Below, one piece after another: positions 10,685 to 21,914 of a DNA stretch of 64,000 nucleotides (position 1 is its first letter; each line of letters starts with the position of its first letter). The position numbers were made by a program, and so were the translations under genes. This DNA comes from Oscheius sp. JU75. Its lineage: Eukaryota > Nematoda > Chromadorea > Rhabditida > Rhabditidae. The notes under the pieces are model-generated. The model had not been told where the DNA came from. It did no database searches and saw only the letters and a program-made list of their open reading frames with translations. The stretch is from positions 6,200,001 through 6,264,000 of the forward strand of contig JASJZC010000005.1 in NCBI GenBank assembly GCA_037178855.1. The letters run 5' to 3'.

Positions 10685-11075
10685 ATAGGCACACAACCAA
10701 AGTGTGTAACATTGTCAATATATCTTTGTTGATGACTACTGCCGTTTTAATAAAGTTTTCTAACTCTCTTCTGATTCTCTTTCTAATGACAATAATTTCT
10801 AATTGATAGTACTGATTCCTAGCAACATAGTCGAGAATACCCTAACGCTATAGACGGAACCCGCTAGACGAAGATACAAGACAAATGGTTGGAAAAAAAT
10901 GAACAATTTCCCTTCGATATTGTACATTTTGAACAGGTGCTACTGAATATTCTATGCTTTCGTAGAAGAACTAACTATTCTAACGAGTAGTTAAACGATT
11001 TAGTTTTTAAACCAGAGTGACTAGGTTTGCCACATAAACTTACCCAGTCGTCTTTTTTTTGCCTTCAATGTGCAT
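10685..11075. other. Intergenic region before the transposon
   Basis: Contains AATAAA near 10750 for the small membrane protein. Nothing else recognisable up to the transposon end at 11076. Confidence 0.5.
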
Positions 11076-11805
11076 CAGGGTTGGGCGAGCGCTCGCGCTT
11101 GCTGCTCGTTTTGGCACGAGCACTTGCCTACGAGCAGTCCAATACGCATCTTAGTTGTTCCGTGAAACACTTATTCTGTTGTGCTTCTGTTCTTTTTTAC
11201 CAAAGTTAGACTATGCTTGCTCTTTCCCACTCTTAGAAACCACTTCCTATCCCTCGCATCCACTTCCTTTTCACTCTTCACATTTTTCACATCTATTGAA
11301 CTTCCCATCCTGTCAACCCATTTCCCATCGTTTGCTCCCACTTTCGAGCCTTTGAGCCCGCTTACTTTTCTTCTAACCCATTTTCTATATCTTAATTCAC
11401 TTCCCATCCTTCGAACCCACTTCTTATTCTTTAAACAGATTCTCTTACCCTTGAACCCACTTCCCATCCCTCACAAAACTCCCTTTACTCTCCCTTGAAC
11501 CCGCCCGCAAGTTTCCCTCCAGTCGAGCTACCCTTACAGGAGCAAGATTCTCCCAACAAAGCTATTCCCAAACTGACTCGACTGGCCAGCAGTTAGTGTG
11601 CGCGCAAAGTAGTGCACACTAATTGCAATAGTGACTTCAGCCGCACACACACAGACACGTGTACAATTTAATTTATAAATACAATTTATAGATTTGTTGT
11701 TCGAGAAATTTTTTTAGTGCTCGCGCTCGCTGCTCGTGCTCGGCGCAAACGTCTGCTCGCGCTCGCCCTAGAATGGTGACGGATGCTCATACTCGCCCAG
11801 CGCTG
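11076..11805. mobile_element. hAT-like non-autonomous DNA transposon (MITE), 730 bp
   Basis: The left end reads CAGGGTTGGGCGAG. The reverse complement of the right end reads CAGCGCTGGGCGAG, 12 of 14 identical. CAGGG(T/G)TGGGC is a common hAT terminal motif. The flanking 8-mers are ATGTGCAT (11068-11075) and GTTTGCAT (11806-11813), 6 of 8 identical, as expected for an aged 8-bp hAT target-site duplication. Both ends carry subterminal GCTCGC/GAGC clusters in inverted orientation (11084-11135 and 11718-11790). Between them lies a pyrimidine-rich minisatellite (11220-11515) and no transposase frame, so the element is non-autonomous. Confidence 0.65.
11220..11515. repeat. Degenerate minisatellite, unit about 20 bp (GAACCCACTTCCCATC-like)
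   Basis: About 15 imperfect copies of a unit close to CTTTGAACCCACTTCCCATC. Open frames across it on both strands (Phe/Ser/Pro- or Gly/Ser/Lys-rich) are by-products of the repeat. A related tract occurs at 52160-52390. Confidence 0.6.
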
Positions 11806-11813
11806 GTTTGCAT

Positions 11814-12327
11814 TCTAGAGCGCTTCCAAAGTTGTCATGCCACCCAATATTGACAACAACTTTGTCTGAACAGCACTTTCTGAACAACATAAATTGGTTG
11901 CTTTTGTTTCGTGATCACGGACAGACGGACAGACAGACATCATTGCGCTTTAGTAGTAGAGAGACGATATTTTAAACGGGAGTTGATAAATGATAAACGC
12001 TTCGGATACTTGTAGCCTGACGTAAGCAGGGTCAGCAAATCTCTGTGTTTCAATACGCTGAACAAAGTAAAATACTTTCTGTTTATTATTCGTTTTTAAA
12101 TCCACATCTACCAAGTTGTGAGGCAGATCTGCAAGACTCACATGCTTGGACGACATAATGACGATTCTGACATTTCGAAGTCAAATGACATTCAGATTTT
12201 CCGATTTTCTGGATTTCTGTTTTTCTGCTTTTCTCCCTGCTGTTGCTCAGTAACCAAGTAGACGCGACCTTTTTGTAGTTGGCTCTTCTTAATCTCCTGT
12301 CCCAGTTCCATCACGTCTGTTCCAGGA
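11814..12327. other. Intergenic region with ACAGAC repeat motif
   Basis: At 11919-11942 there is a short ACAGAC/ACGGAC run followed by ATCATTGCGC, a motif that recurs near 46976 and in part near 52650. On the minus strand 12156-11950 an ATG-started 68-codon frame (MSSKHVSLADLPHNLVDVDL...) is open. It has no recognisable domain and may be chance or transposon-derived. Confidence 0.4.
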
Positions 12328-13560
12328 ATGTGGCTCACTCAAATCGTCGGACTCTTCTCCGGCTGCTTCGCTACTCTTTTCAATCTCAGTCTAGTCCCAA
12401 TCATCTTGACCAAGTCGTCTGCACGCCTCGGCAAATACAAGTATTTTCAAAGTTCTTTCTTTCTACAGGCGTGTTTAGATACTTCCTCTTGGCATATACT
12501 CTCAACGCGTGTTTCTTCACATTCAATCAGATCACTTCCCTCTCGGTAGGGGCTGCTTGTGAAGCCGACAATAAATTCAGGCATGGTACAGTCCACCCAA
12601 CGGATTCTTTTTCTTCGTTACACTTGGTGTTTTCCCGTTATTCATCCAACAATACCAGCCTCTATCCTATGTCTTTAGTTGGATTCTAAACGGAATTATT
12701 CTTTCCTTTTGCTTCATATATCGCCTGACAGTTATCAAAAAGTAGACCAATTTTCAAAAGTACGAAAATAACAACCTGTTTCAGTTCTCAGCCCTGGATT
12801 ATCCGTCCTCGCTATTTATGTTTGGCTGCCCTTGTTTCCTCTTGTATTCCTATTGTTATGATCGCTAGCTGTGTTCCAATGCTGAGTACAGACGAGACCA
12901 CATCCATGTTCCGTGAGGTCATGTTGAGTTCAACCGGCGTTGATATTGAAAAGTACGGATATATCGGAATTCAAACAACGGTGACTTAATGTTGTTATTC
13001 AAAACAAGCATCTTGCAGATAAATGGCAAAGTGAACATAAAGTTCGCTCTCTGTATGAGCGTGTTCGTTTGTTTTGTGGGAAGCGCATCGATTGTCTTTA
13101 TCTTCTGTTGGATTAAGATCGGATCCAAGCTGAGGAGACTTCAGGAACTCTCTCGTTCAAGCTACAAAATAGAACACAAACTATACATTCTTCTAACCCT
13201 ACAGGTATCTTTGTTGGCAACTCCTCAAACAGTTTTAACAGACATGTATGCCTGTAATTTTCAACGTCCTTCCAGCCGGAATAGTCTGCTTTTGTAACTT
13301 AGTAAATATCCCAATGGGAGACTACGTCTTCCTTTGTCCCATGGTCTTGTCGTTTGCTCAGCTTGTGGATCCAGTTTTTACAGTTTTGTTAGTCTCGGAC
13401 TATAAGAGATCAGTGCAAAAACTATTGAAAACGGTGCGATCGACTATTTTCGACTGACCTGTTCAACTTCCAGATCATGCCAATCGACGTCTCGTCAACG
13501 CACAGAGGATCTAGCACGATTCAACCGTTGGCTCCATATAGAAACAGATCAGAAGAATAA
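12328..13560 (+). CDS. Chemoreceptor-like 7TM GPCR, Str type, copy 1
   Basis: Starts MWLTQIVGLFSGCFATLFNL; the next gene starts almost identically. After a 38-nt intron it reads KYFLLAYTLNACFFTFNQIT, the Str-family pattern (KS..RLGKYKY...). Later parts are AWYSPPNGFFFFVTLGVFPL, FSWILNGIILSFCFIYRLTV and VNIKFALCMSVFVCFVGSAS. After the third loop come HKLYILLTLQ and TCMPVIFNVLPAGIVCFCNL, then the Str-like SFAQLVDPVFTVLLVSDYKR (compare SFYPILDPLF). A short tail exon ends at 13560. Intron positions match those of the downstream copy. Predicted to act in the ciliary membrane of sensory neurons; the ligand is unknown. Confidence 0.82.
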
Positions 13561-13958
13561 TTTATATTTGACTAATCCTTTTAATGAACCTTACTTTCTC
13601 TGGGAATATTGTAATCTTAGAGACTCCCACACCAGCTGAACCCACGGGAGTGATGTTCAAGTTTACGAGTTTTTGTCGTTTGGTCTGATCACCATACCGG
13701 GAAGCTGCATCATCGTCCCTTTAAAAGTAGTCCATTTCTTCTTCAGCAGGACGTAGACATTTCCCGAATGAGAATGAGTAGTCGTCTCCAGAGAGATCGA
13801 TGTGACAGGTGTTCATAGTTTTTTCAGGTGTCTGTCGCAAGGCGTTTCCTGTATTACTTGACAGCTGAAATTTAGGGTTCGTTCGACTTTCTGGTCTTGA
13901 ATACATTCTCACATTACCTTATTCTCGTCATTCCTTGAAACAATACTTTCAGTTTCGA
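13561..13958. other. Intergenic region between the Str-type genes
   Basis: No feature recognised apart from the presumed 3' end and promoter of the flanking receptors. Confidence 0.5.
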
Positions 13959-15157
13959 ATGTGGATAACGCAAACTGTTGGCCTCATATCTGGTTCTACG
14001 GCAACATTATTGAACCTATACCTCGTCCCCATAATTCTGACCAAGTCGTCACAGAGAATAGGCCGATACAAATACTTCCTCCTGGCTTATACTCTCAATT
14101 CGTGTTTCTTCACAATCAACCAGATTTCTTCTCTCGCGGTAATGTTTCGTTCAATCTCTATTTCGATCTTTCAGGCCTGGTACATCCCACCAAATGGATG
14201 TTTTTTTCTCGTGACCGTGGAACTTTTCCCACGATCAATCCAGCAAATCCAAATACTGTCCTACATTTCAAGCTACATTTTTAACGGAATCATACTGTCG
14301 TGGTGCTTTATCTATCGACTTTCCATTATTCAAAAGTGAGTTCAGGTCATCTGGTTTTAAACAACAAATTTAAACAACTTCAGTCCTGATCCTTGCATTG
14401 TGACTCCACTATATTCTTCTTTCGCTCTTGTACTTTCCGCCTTTATCTCAACAGTTATTGTCGGTAGTTGCATACCTCTTCTACCCAATGAGGAAACTAC
14501 TGTTCTTTTTCGGGAGGTTGTCTTCAACGCCACCGGAATTGACATGAGCAATAGAGCATATCTGGGCGGAGAAATGACTGTGAGTTTGACTCGCTTGTCT
14601 CTTAATAAAGTGTTAGATTAACGGAGATGTGAATATGAAGCTCACCATCTGTATGGCACTTTTCGTCACTTTCGTGGGATCGGCTTCAGTCGTCTTTCTC
14701 TACTGTTGGCTGAAAATTGGCTGGAAGCTGAGAGAGCTACAAACTTTGTCGGCTTCTAACTATCGAGTTCAGCACAAACTATTTATACTTCTGACATTGC
14801 AGGTTCTTCTTTCCTTCATTTTCAAAAAATTGTTTTCTTTCAGACATGCATGCCAATATTGTTCAATATATTACCAGCTGGATTAGTTTTTCTATTCACC
14901 CTGGCTAAAATACCAATGGGAGAAGTCATCTTTCTCTGCGCAATGGTCCTTTCGTTTGCCCAGCTCCTGGATCCGATTTTCACCGTGTTGCTAATCAGCG
15001 AATACAAGAGGGCGATCCGAAGAGCACTAAAAGCGGTATGTTGTACTCAACCAGCGAGTTTTTCTTTCAGGTGGTTTTGAAAATTATTAACGAGAACTCG
15101 TCCATGATTAGACCGAGCAGCGTGGCACCCACAGCACCGTCCAACGAAAGGGACTGA
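13959..15157 (+). CDS. Chemoreceptor-like 7TM GPCR, Str type, copy 2
   Basis: Tandem paralogue of the preceding gene. It begins MWITQTVGLISGSTATLLNL and continues KYFLLAYTLNSCFFTINQIS and AWYIPPNGCFFLVTVELFPR. After the 13-residue loop with NPDPCIVTPLYSSF come VNMKLTICMALFVTFVGSAS, FILLTLQ, TCMPILFNILPAGLVFLFTL and SFAQLLDPIFTVLLISEYKR. The last exon (VVLKIINENSSMIRPSS...) ends at 15157. All introns are 36-60 nt, and their positions match copy 1. The extracellular loops are the most diverged part, as expected for duplicated chemoreceptors. The frame runs intact throughout, so it is probably functional. Confidence 0.82.
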
Positions 15158-15512
15158 GATAAATATTTTAAAAAAGACTTTGTTTGTTGATGCGGAGATC
15201 AGTTACCTGGGTAAATAGAACTTGGAAAACTTGGACCACAGTTCATGTGATGAAAGGAAGATGTTCATGCTTGAAATGACGGCAATGCTACTAGTTCAAA
15301 TGTTTCAGTAACAGCATTTAATGAGACAGAGCTGTCTTCAACCTCCTACAATCCTCCACTTTCCCAATCTGACGAGATGCATATCCGGATATACTCATCC
15401 CTAATTGCCTTTTTCACTTCCATATTCAAATCGTCCAAAGAATTGGGAACATTCAGAGTACTCTTCAGCATGTTTGTCCTTCTGTAAAGTCTAATCAGAC
15501 GACGTCTTGTTT
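15158..15512. other. Intergenic region
   Basis: No gene or repeat recognised; the promoter of the next receptor is expected here. Confidence 0.5.
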
Positions 15513-16905
15513 ATGGGCTCCTGTACGAGAGATTCTTCAATTTCGTCATTTTTTGTGACAGTCGAGCACACTGTATTTGTGGTACGTTGAAGCTTCTAAC
15601 ATTTCGTACTGGATTCCAGATTGGTCTGCCAGTGAATATTCTAGGAATGTGGTGCTTGATAAAGACTAGATCGCGAGTCATTGTGAACATAAAATGGCTT
15701 CTTATAAATGTTCAGATATGGTAAGAACCAGTGATCTTTGGCTCATGTTGGCAAATGTCTAAAATATGTGAAAGTTCTGTTTTAGGCTTGTTGCTGGAGA
15801 CGTGGTTACTTCATGTCTTCTGCTCCCAGATTTCTTCCTTCCTCTTCCTGTCGTATATCCACTCGGAGTTCTATCGACTTTCAAAATACCAACCGAATAC
15901 CAGGTCATTTTCGGTGCTTGTGTCTATGCCGGTATGTAATTGTCCGCAATGAAAGCCATCTTATCAGGTTGCGGCTCTTCGATCCTCCATCTCTTCTTCA
16001 TTCGACATCAGACCATTCTCTGCCCCGGTCATCCACGACTATTCTCCAAGTCGGTCAAGTATTTTGGGGTCTTCTGTATCTACATCATCTATGGTGGATA
16101 TGCCTTGCCAATCTACTTTCTCCTTCCGAGCAATACGTACCAAACAAAGAAGAATCTTCAGAAAGTAGTTTTTTTCTGTGACATTAATTTGGTTTCAGGA
16201 ATTTAAATGCGTTCCTGTGGAGCTGTTTGAAAACAAGGCTGTGGTCTTCGAGTTGGACAACTTTATGTACATTTTAGGATATTCTATGCTTTACATTGTT
16301 TCCTGGACAACTATAGCCACACTATTAGTACAGTTTCCAAATAATCCTACTGATCAAGATCGTTTAGCTAGTCGAGTTTTTCGCAGTGCTTAAAGAGAAT
16401 CCGAATCTGTCTCGCAATACAAAACTTTTGTTGGCTCGATCATTGACAATCATCATATTGCAAGTATGCGAGTTTTCTAAACTGAAAATCTTTTGAGTAG
16501 GTTTTGACCTCGTTCCTCATACTCGTCCTTCCAATACTGGTACTTGTTACTACGGCCATCATTCGCAAATCGTCACAGAGTAAACAAATAGAGTTCTAGT
16601 TCATTTGAGTTCCAGTCTTGGTCTCAATCTGCGTCATAATTATCTCGTCCCACGCCTCTGTCGGTACTCTTTTGATGATAATTTTAAACGGTCATTACCG
16701 TTCGTACATAAAGAGTCGACTGTTACGACAAACAGTGGGTGAGTTAGTTAACAAGAGCGTTTAGAAATCAGTTTCAGAGCGACCATTGGGGGTGAAGACC
16801 GTCGTGTGCAGTGAACTTGCTTGCTCAAGACTCTTTTTTTCCACAAAGAAGAATTCTACGAAGCGCTCTCTCAATACAATTGTTGCTAGCGACTGGTCCC
16901 AATAA
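15513..16905 (+). CDS. Chemoreceptor-like 7TM GPCR, Srh type, copy 1
   Basis: The ATG at 15513 gives MGSCTRDSSISSFFVTVEHT, then IGLPVNILGMWCLIKTRSRV. Next are VVTSCLLLPDFFLPLPVVYP and the diagnostic Srh end of TM3, FFIRHQTILCPGHPRLFSKS. It continues YFGVFCIYIIYGGYALPIYF, EFKCVPVELFENKAVVFELD, then LVEFFAVLKENPNLSRNTKL, VLTSFLILVLPILVLVTTAI and VSICVIIISSHASVGTLLMI. The final splice (GTGAGT at about 16737) joins a basic tail ending at 16905 next to an AATAAA. Without that splice the frame would stop earlier, near 16770. Its intron layout matches the next gene, a tandem paralogue. Confidence 0.78.
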
Positions 16906-17067
16906 ACTCTTAGAATCATTCTGTGCCTTTCGTGGAAGGAGTACATATTTTTTCCCACATGCTCAGCAGATCATTTGCATGTTTATGTAAAACAAACCGT
17001 GCGAAAATAACAACTTAGCTCTTGGAGTAGAAGAGTTCACTTGTCTCGTAAACGCTTTCTCTGCTAA
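16906..17067. other. Spacer between Srh-type genes
   Basis: Short AT-rich spacer that begins at the poly(A) signal of copy 1; nothing else seen. Confidence 0.5.
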
Positions 17068-18338
17068 ATGGAAACCTCTGCAGCTGATCCAAAATGTCTA
17101 ATAAACCACTCAGCAATGGAAGCTATGATTACTTTCGAGCACATTGTTTTTGCGGTATCCTTGTCTATCTTTTCTTCCTAAAAAAACTACCTTAGATCGG
17201 CCTTCCTTTGAACATTATTGGTTTGTTTTGTATCTACCACGACAAGACGAGTAGGATCAAATGGATTCTGTTCAACTGTCAGATGTGGTATTTCATGTGC
17301 GACGTTATGATGTCGATTCTCTGTCTTCCACAGTTCCTACTTCCTTTCCCGGCCTACTATTCATTCGGTCTCTTCAATGTTTTTGGTGTACCCATGCACT
17401 TTCAGCTGTTCATAGGAATCACAGGATTTGGAGGTTTGATCTCATTGAGCCCTACAATATTTCTTAGGAATGGCTGCTTCGACAGTCCATCTGTTCCTAC
17501 ATCGTCATCAGACCATAATCTCTCATGCACATCCTCGGTACATTCGCCCAAAATATAGAAAAATTCTAATGATTCTCATCTATTTGTACTTTGGCGGCGT
17601 CGCCATTCCGATGTACTTCATCGTGGCCAAGGACAAAACTAAGGCCCTCTGGCAGATTTCTGAGGTTCGAGCAGATCTTGCATGTAATCATAAATCATCT
17701 CAGAAGTATCCTTGCTTCTACCAGGAGCTTCTCCTACCAGATACTGTTCTTCTCGACATGGACAACTTTGCAATCATGTTCATCAATGGAATGATTTTTG
17801 TAGTTTTGTGGATTGGCTTGATGATCTTCTTTGTAAGTTCTTCATTTTGTCATATGTTCAAGATCGGCTCAGGTAGTCGATTCCTTCCGAGCACTCCGGC
17901 TTCATGAACAACTTAGCGTATCCAAGACGACAAGAGCTCATGTGAGACGCTCGTTGATCAGCATAGTTGTTCAGGTTTCGGTACAAAAAATCACTGATCC
18001 GTGTTTAGATAGCAGTTGCGCTCATCTTCTTTATGGGACCCATATGTATCCTTGTCTATCAGATGTTTTTCGTTAGCTACGATCAATGTAAGGGTTGCAT
18101 ACAACGTCCACAATGCTGGATTCAGATTTGACCTTCTTTGCCCTCGGCGGGGTCTCTATTCACGCTTCAGCTGGAACTATTGCCGGAATTTGTATGAACA
18201 AACAGTATAGACAAAGGCTTTTGAGATTAGCAAAAGTTCTGCCAGGAGGTGAAATATAAATTGATAAAATCAATGTTTTATTCAGTGAAAACCAGGACAG
18301 TCAAGGCAACTACAGCATCCAGATCCCGTAATAGCTGA
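17068..18338 (+). CDS. Chemoreceptor-like 7TM GPCR, Srh type, copy 2
   Basis: Starts METSAADPKCLINHSAMEAM, then IGLPLNIIGLFCIYHDKTSR. TM2 is YFMCDVMMSILCLPQFLLPF. TM3 ends LFLHRHQTIISHAHPRYIRP, the Srh-type RH...HPR motif. Later segments are ILIYLYFGGVAIPMYFIVAK, KYPCFYQELLLPDTVLLDMD, VVDSFRALRLHEQLSVSKTT, IAVALIFFMGPICILVYQMF and LTFFALGGVSIHASAGTIAG. The C-terminus reads LLRLAKVLPG, then a 40-nt intron and a basic Ser/Thr tail to 18338; unspliced it would stop at 18259. The frame is intact. A sensory-neuron membrane receptor by family. Confidence 0.8.
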
Positions 18339-18891
18339 ATTTCCAAACTACCGCTACCTCAAAATGTCTTTTGATTCTGTTATTGTTGATCTTTATCGTA
18401 CACTCATAAAACATGTTCTTATCCTACAAACACGAGGCATGGAAAACGAATGCTGCGATAAGTGAGAGCAGAGGGCGTGCTCGATCCAATTCCTCTGCAA
18501 AAGAGACCTGAGATTCACATTGGGAGGAGATAAAAAGTTTTTGTATCCCTAGTGTCGCCGGAAAGTTTGTTAGAATACTGATTGGAAGCCACAGAACATA
18601 TTTTTCCTTTACAGATGAAAAGAGTAATTGTATAATTAGTCCCTTCAACCAGCTTCAAAAACTCCTTTCAAAACGATTCTGAAGGGACGGGTTGCATCAG
18701 GGACTGAACTCTACAGGAGTTTCCTCTACAAGACCAGGTACGCTCTGTCCTAGCTGCTGTTTTATCAGGCTCCGGGTACTTACCTACGCCCTGCCTTCAG
18801 TATAAAAAGGATTGGCAGTCTCCACGTGTTCCTTATCTATTTCTCCTGCTTATTTTTGCATCTCTTTGCTCCAAACTAACTTTTTCCCAGA
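18339..18891. other. Intergenic region with promoter of the first ML gene
   Basis: The TATA box at 18801 is called separately. No other feature was recognised. Confidence 0.5.
18801..18810 (+). promoter_or_regulatory. TATA box of the first ML-domain gene
   Basis: TATAAAAAGG, about 90 nt before the ATG at 18892, leaving room for a short 5' UTR. Confidence 0.5.
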
Positions 18892-19538
18892 ATGAAAAAT
18901 CTCATCCTTGCCGTTGTTCTCATCGCTTCAGTTGGAGCTTCTTGCGACATAACTTGGCCCAATAATACCGACACTGCTCTCCACTGGTGGCAATGCGACA
19001 ACGGACCTCTGACCGTCTATAATTGTACGTCCTTCGACACTAAAAACAATTACGAGTACCCGATTCACTTGACCCAGCCGTTGGTCATGGAAGTTCAGAT
19101 CAACAATCCCACTCATACTTATACGGTAGCTCTTCTGAGACTCCGTTGTTATTTGAAACTTCAGGCCGGAAACTTGAAGGACACTATTCTTATCTGGGAA
19201 TGGAACAGACAAACCTGCGCATGGGTGTCTCTTCCAACTTTCGGACTGCTGTTAGTTAGGAAGAGAATAACAAATACGAAGTCTTTTAGATCCAACCAAG
19301 ACAGCTGTTCCAACGGAATGCCGTGCCCGATCAAGCCCGGAAAACAGTGGCTTCCAGTCACCATCGACTTCACTCCCTACAAGCAGATCATCCAGGCTCT
19401 GCAAGACAATATGCCCTACCAGCTGCACTACCTCATGCACGACAAAGTTTCGGACGACCAGATGTGCATCATGTTCCAAGTATCTTGATTCAGTTTCAGT
19501 TTATATTTGCGTTCCAGGCACGAGCATACGTTCGCTAA
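18892..19538 (+). CDS. Secreted ML-domain (MD-2-related lipid recognition) protein, copy 1
   Basis: The signal peptide MKNLILAVVLIASVGASC is clear. The mature part has the ML/NPC2-like layout: WWQCDNGPLTVYNCTSFDTK, YEYPIHLTQPLVMEVQINNP, NLKDTILIWEWNRQTCAWVS, the second Cys cluster NQDSCSNGMPCPIKPGKQWL, then VTIDFTPYKQIIQALQDNMP and DDQMCIMFQARAYVR. Six or more Cys fit the paired disulphides of secreted ML proteins, which bind lipids in a beta sandwich. Four exons; introns follow HTYT, FGLL and MFQ, each about 40 nt. Stop at 19538; AATAAA near 19597. Tandem paralogue at 20495. Confidence 0.85.
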
Positions 19539-20494
19539 CTTCAATTCAACGAGCTGCAGACAAGAGCCTATGTGAATTGATCAACGTGTATATGTAAATA
19601 AAATCAGCTTTAAGCATCTTGCTATATATTGTTGTTTCTGCCAGATGAAGCAGTTCTGATGAGGGCCGGAGATAGTGGTTAAATGCCAATAAATCGCTGA
19701 CATTGCGGAGAAGACGTGTTGATGGTGAAGGCAAGACCGTGAAATGCACTTATCGACGTCCTTTGTAAAACTGAAGCAACTACGATTATCTAAATTTTTT
19801 GTCTTTAGAAACATGAAACTAACGAAGTTCCCGATGAATTCATTGGTAGGGTAATCTGTGCTTTGAAGAGTTAGTCAGAATTAGCTTTTCAAACCTCTTT
19901 TCCTTGTCATTTCTTTCTTTTATGATTCCAAAGGTTTCACAGGAGCGAGATGTTTCCTGTCCCGCGGGGGTAGGTCAAAGGACGAATAGCTTGCTTGTTG
20001 CCCCAGCACTTTGCCCCATTTTATTACGCTGTAACTATAACTTATCAGCAACACCGAACTCTGACTACATTGTCGGAAACAAAAGAGATGTAAACAGAAG
20101 ATGCTAGTGATTTGAAAAGAATGTCTGGAGTTACCACAGGTACGTTGCAGCAAGTAATACCAGATGTACTATATCTTCAGTTGTTGGTAAACACCTGTAA
20201 GTTGTATCCCACGGATCCATCATTCTAATCTGACTAGATGCAGATTTCGGTTAGATTCAATAAAGAAGAAAATGATCAATTCTGTCCAATCGTTGCAACA
20301 TTCTTTTTTTTGACTCTCCCTTGTTCTCTGATACGTACCCGGAGGCCGTCTTCTTATCGTCCGTCCTGGTCGTTTTGGCTTCCTAGTGGACTACGTATTT
20401 AAACAGGACCCATAGACGGGGATTCCGCAAGCTTTATCACACAATAGTATTTTCTCCTCTTGTCCAGTTCATATTGATCACAAGCTTCTTCAGA
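19539..20494. other. Intergenic region between the ML genes
   Basis: Holds AATAAA near 19597. A TATTTAAA element near 20395, about 100 nt before the next ATG, may be a TATA variant. Nothing else is supported. Confidence 0.45.
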
Positions 20495-21056
20495 ATGAAG
20501 TATCTTCTTCTCGCTGCCTTGGTCTCTCTAGCTACTGGTTGTTCTCAATGGCCTAATGGAACAGATACTCGCATGAACTGGTGGCAGTGCAACAGTGGCC
20601 CAATTCAAGTCTACAATGCGACCCCGTTCGACAGCACTGGCAAATACGAGTATCCAGTACATCTAGGACAGCCTTTGATCATGCAGATGAATATTAATAA
20701 CCCACGAAACATCTATACCAAGCCAAACCTTCGCGACACCATCAACATCTGGGAATGGGACACGAAGAATTGCGGGTGGACTACCATACCTACTCTGGGA
20801 CTATTGTAGGTTCTTTCGAGGTCCAGTAATGCAGTTCCATTTAAGGAACAACCAGGACGCTTGTGCCAATGGAATCAGCTGTCCCGTGAATGTCGGAAAA
20901 CAATGGCTGAAAGTCGTCATCGATTTCACCCCCTACAAGGCTATCATCGGCCTACTCCAGGACAACACTGCTTACCAAATCGAGTACAGTTTACTTGATA
21001 AGGCTTCTGGTGACAAATTGTGTCTGATGTTTCAAGCACGAGCGTACATTCACTAA
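20495..21056 (+). CDS. Secreted ML-domain protein, copy 2
   Basis: Close paralogue of the gene at 18892. The signal peptide is MKYLLLAALVSLATGC, followed by SQWPNGTDTRMNWWQCNSGP, YEYPVHLGQPLIMQMNINNP, NLRDTINIWEWDTKNCGWTT, NNQDACANGISCPVNVGKQW, VIDFTPYKAIIGLLQDNTAY and GDKLCLMFQARAYIH. The Cys pattern is conserved. Only one intron remains (after GLL, 40 nt); the two others found in copy 1 (after HTYT and after MFQ) are absent, so introns were gained or lost after duplication. Probably secreted and lipid-binding. AATAAA at 21081. Confidence 0.87.
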
Positions 21057-21914
21057 CTTTACTCCTACGTGTACATACATAATAAACTATTCAGAAAAAT
21101 CTTTCTGGATGAACAGAATAGAGTGTCTTATCAGTTAATACAAGAAGAACGCAGCATCCTTGATAGCACATGCTTGAGCTGGATAGGTGATAGCAAAGTA
21201 ACATAATAACAAAAGTTCTTTGACTCTGAGGCTGATTTCCGGTCCTCCGAAAATAATATCTGCTTTCGAGAACAAAGCATTTCCTGCCTCGTGTCGCGAA
21301 GGTTTGGCTTGGTGTAGATGCTGGCATCGAACCAGCGACCTTCCGTTTACTATAATCTATTTCCAACAAAGAACGGAAGTGAGCTAATTATTTGAAGGTG
21401 GAGGGGGGTGAAAGGTCTCGCGAGGAAATTACAGTAACCCGGCCTCTCTTCTCACCTATTTTCAACGTTTTTCTTGCACCTTTTTTCCCTAATAAGCTGT
21501 TCTATTCAAAGGAATTCTATTCACACCCTGCTCCCAGAACATTGTAGGCAAGAGATAAGTGCGCGATAATAATATTAGTAGTCGATGCCGCTCTTTGTTC
21601 GTTGTCGCCCCAAGGGGACGAAGATCGACTTTATTACAACAGTTAGCGAAAAAAAATGACAGTGGAACTGGCTAAAAATGTCAATTTATATTCTTTTACA
21701 GCGATGCAGCAAGTTTTCCTATAGACACATCGTATTGGACTTGCCCACTTCCGGCAGTTAGATCTGTAGAATACGACAAAGACATGTAAAACTTTCATGA
21801 CCTTTTCTATCTACAAGTATACCCGTCGAATTAATTACAACAATTGCATTCCTAATAGTCCATGAGGACATGGTCAACTTTTCGACCATAAATGGTCGAG
21901 TCTCAATATTTAAA
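21057..21914. other. Intergenic region with a tRNA-like repeat fragment
   Basis: Contains AATAAA at 21081 and the tRNA-like fragment at 21315-21365. No coding exons recognised. Confidence 0.5.
21315..21365 (-). repeat. Degenerate tRNA-derived SINE fragment
   Basis: The minus strand shows GCTGGTTCGATGCCAGC, a perfect T-stem-loop with B box GGTTCGATGCC, ending CATCTACACCA. The matching 5' acceptor half and a convincing A box are missing, so this is a SINE or pseudo-tRNA rather than a tRNA gene. Confidence 0.45.

Noticed and set aside
11171-11498. Long frames on both strands in the 11.2-11.5 kb tract
   Set aside because: Both come from the 20-bp minisatellite; low-complexity products without start context.
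21290-21390. tRNA gene on the minus strand
   Set aside because: The T-arm is perfect, but the acceptor halves do not pair and no A box of the right form is present; kept as a SINE fragment.
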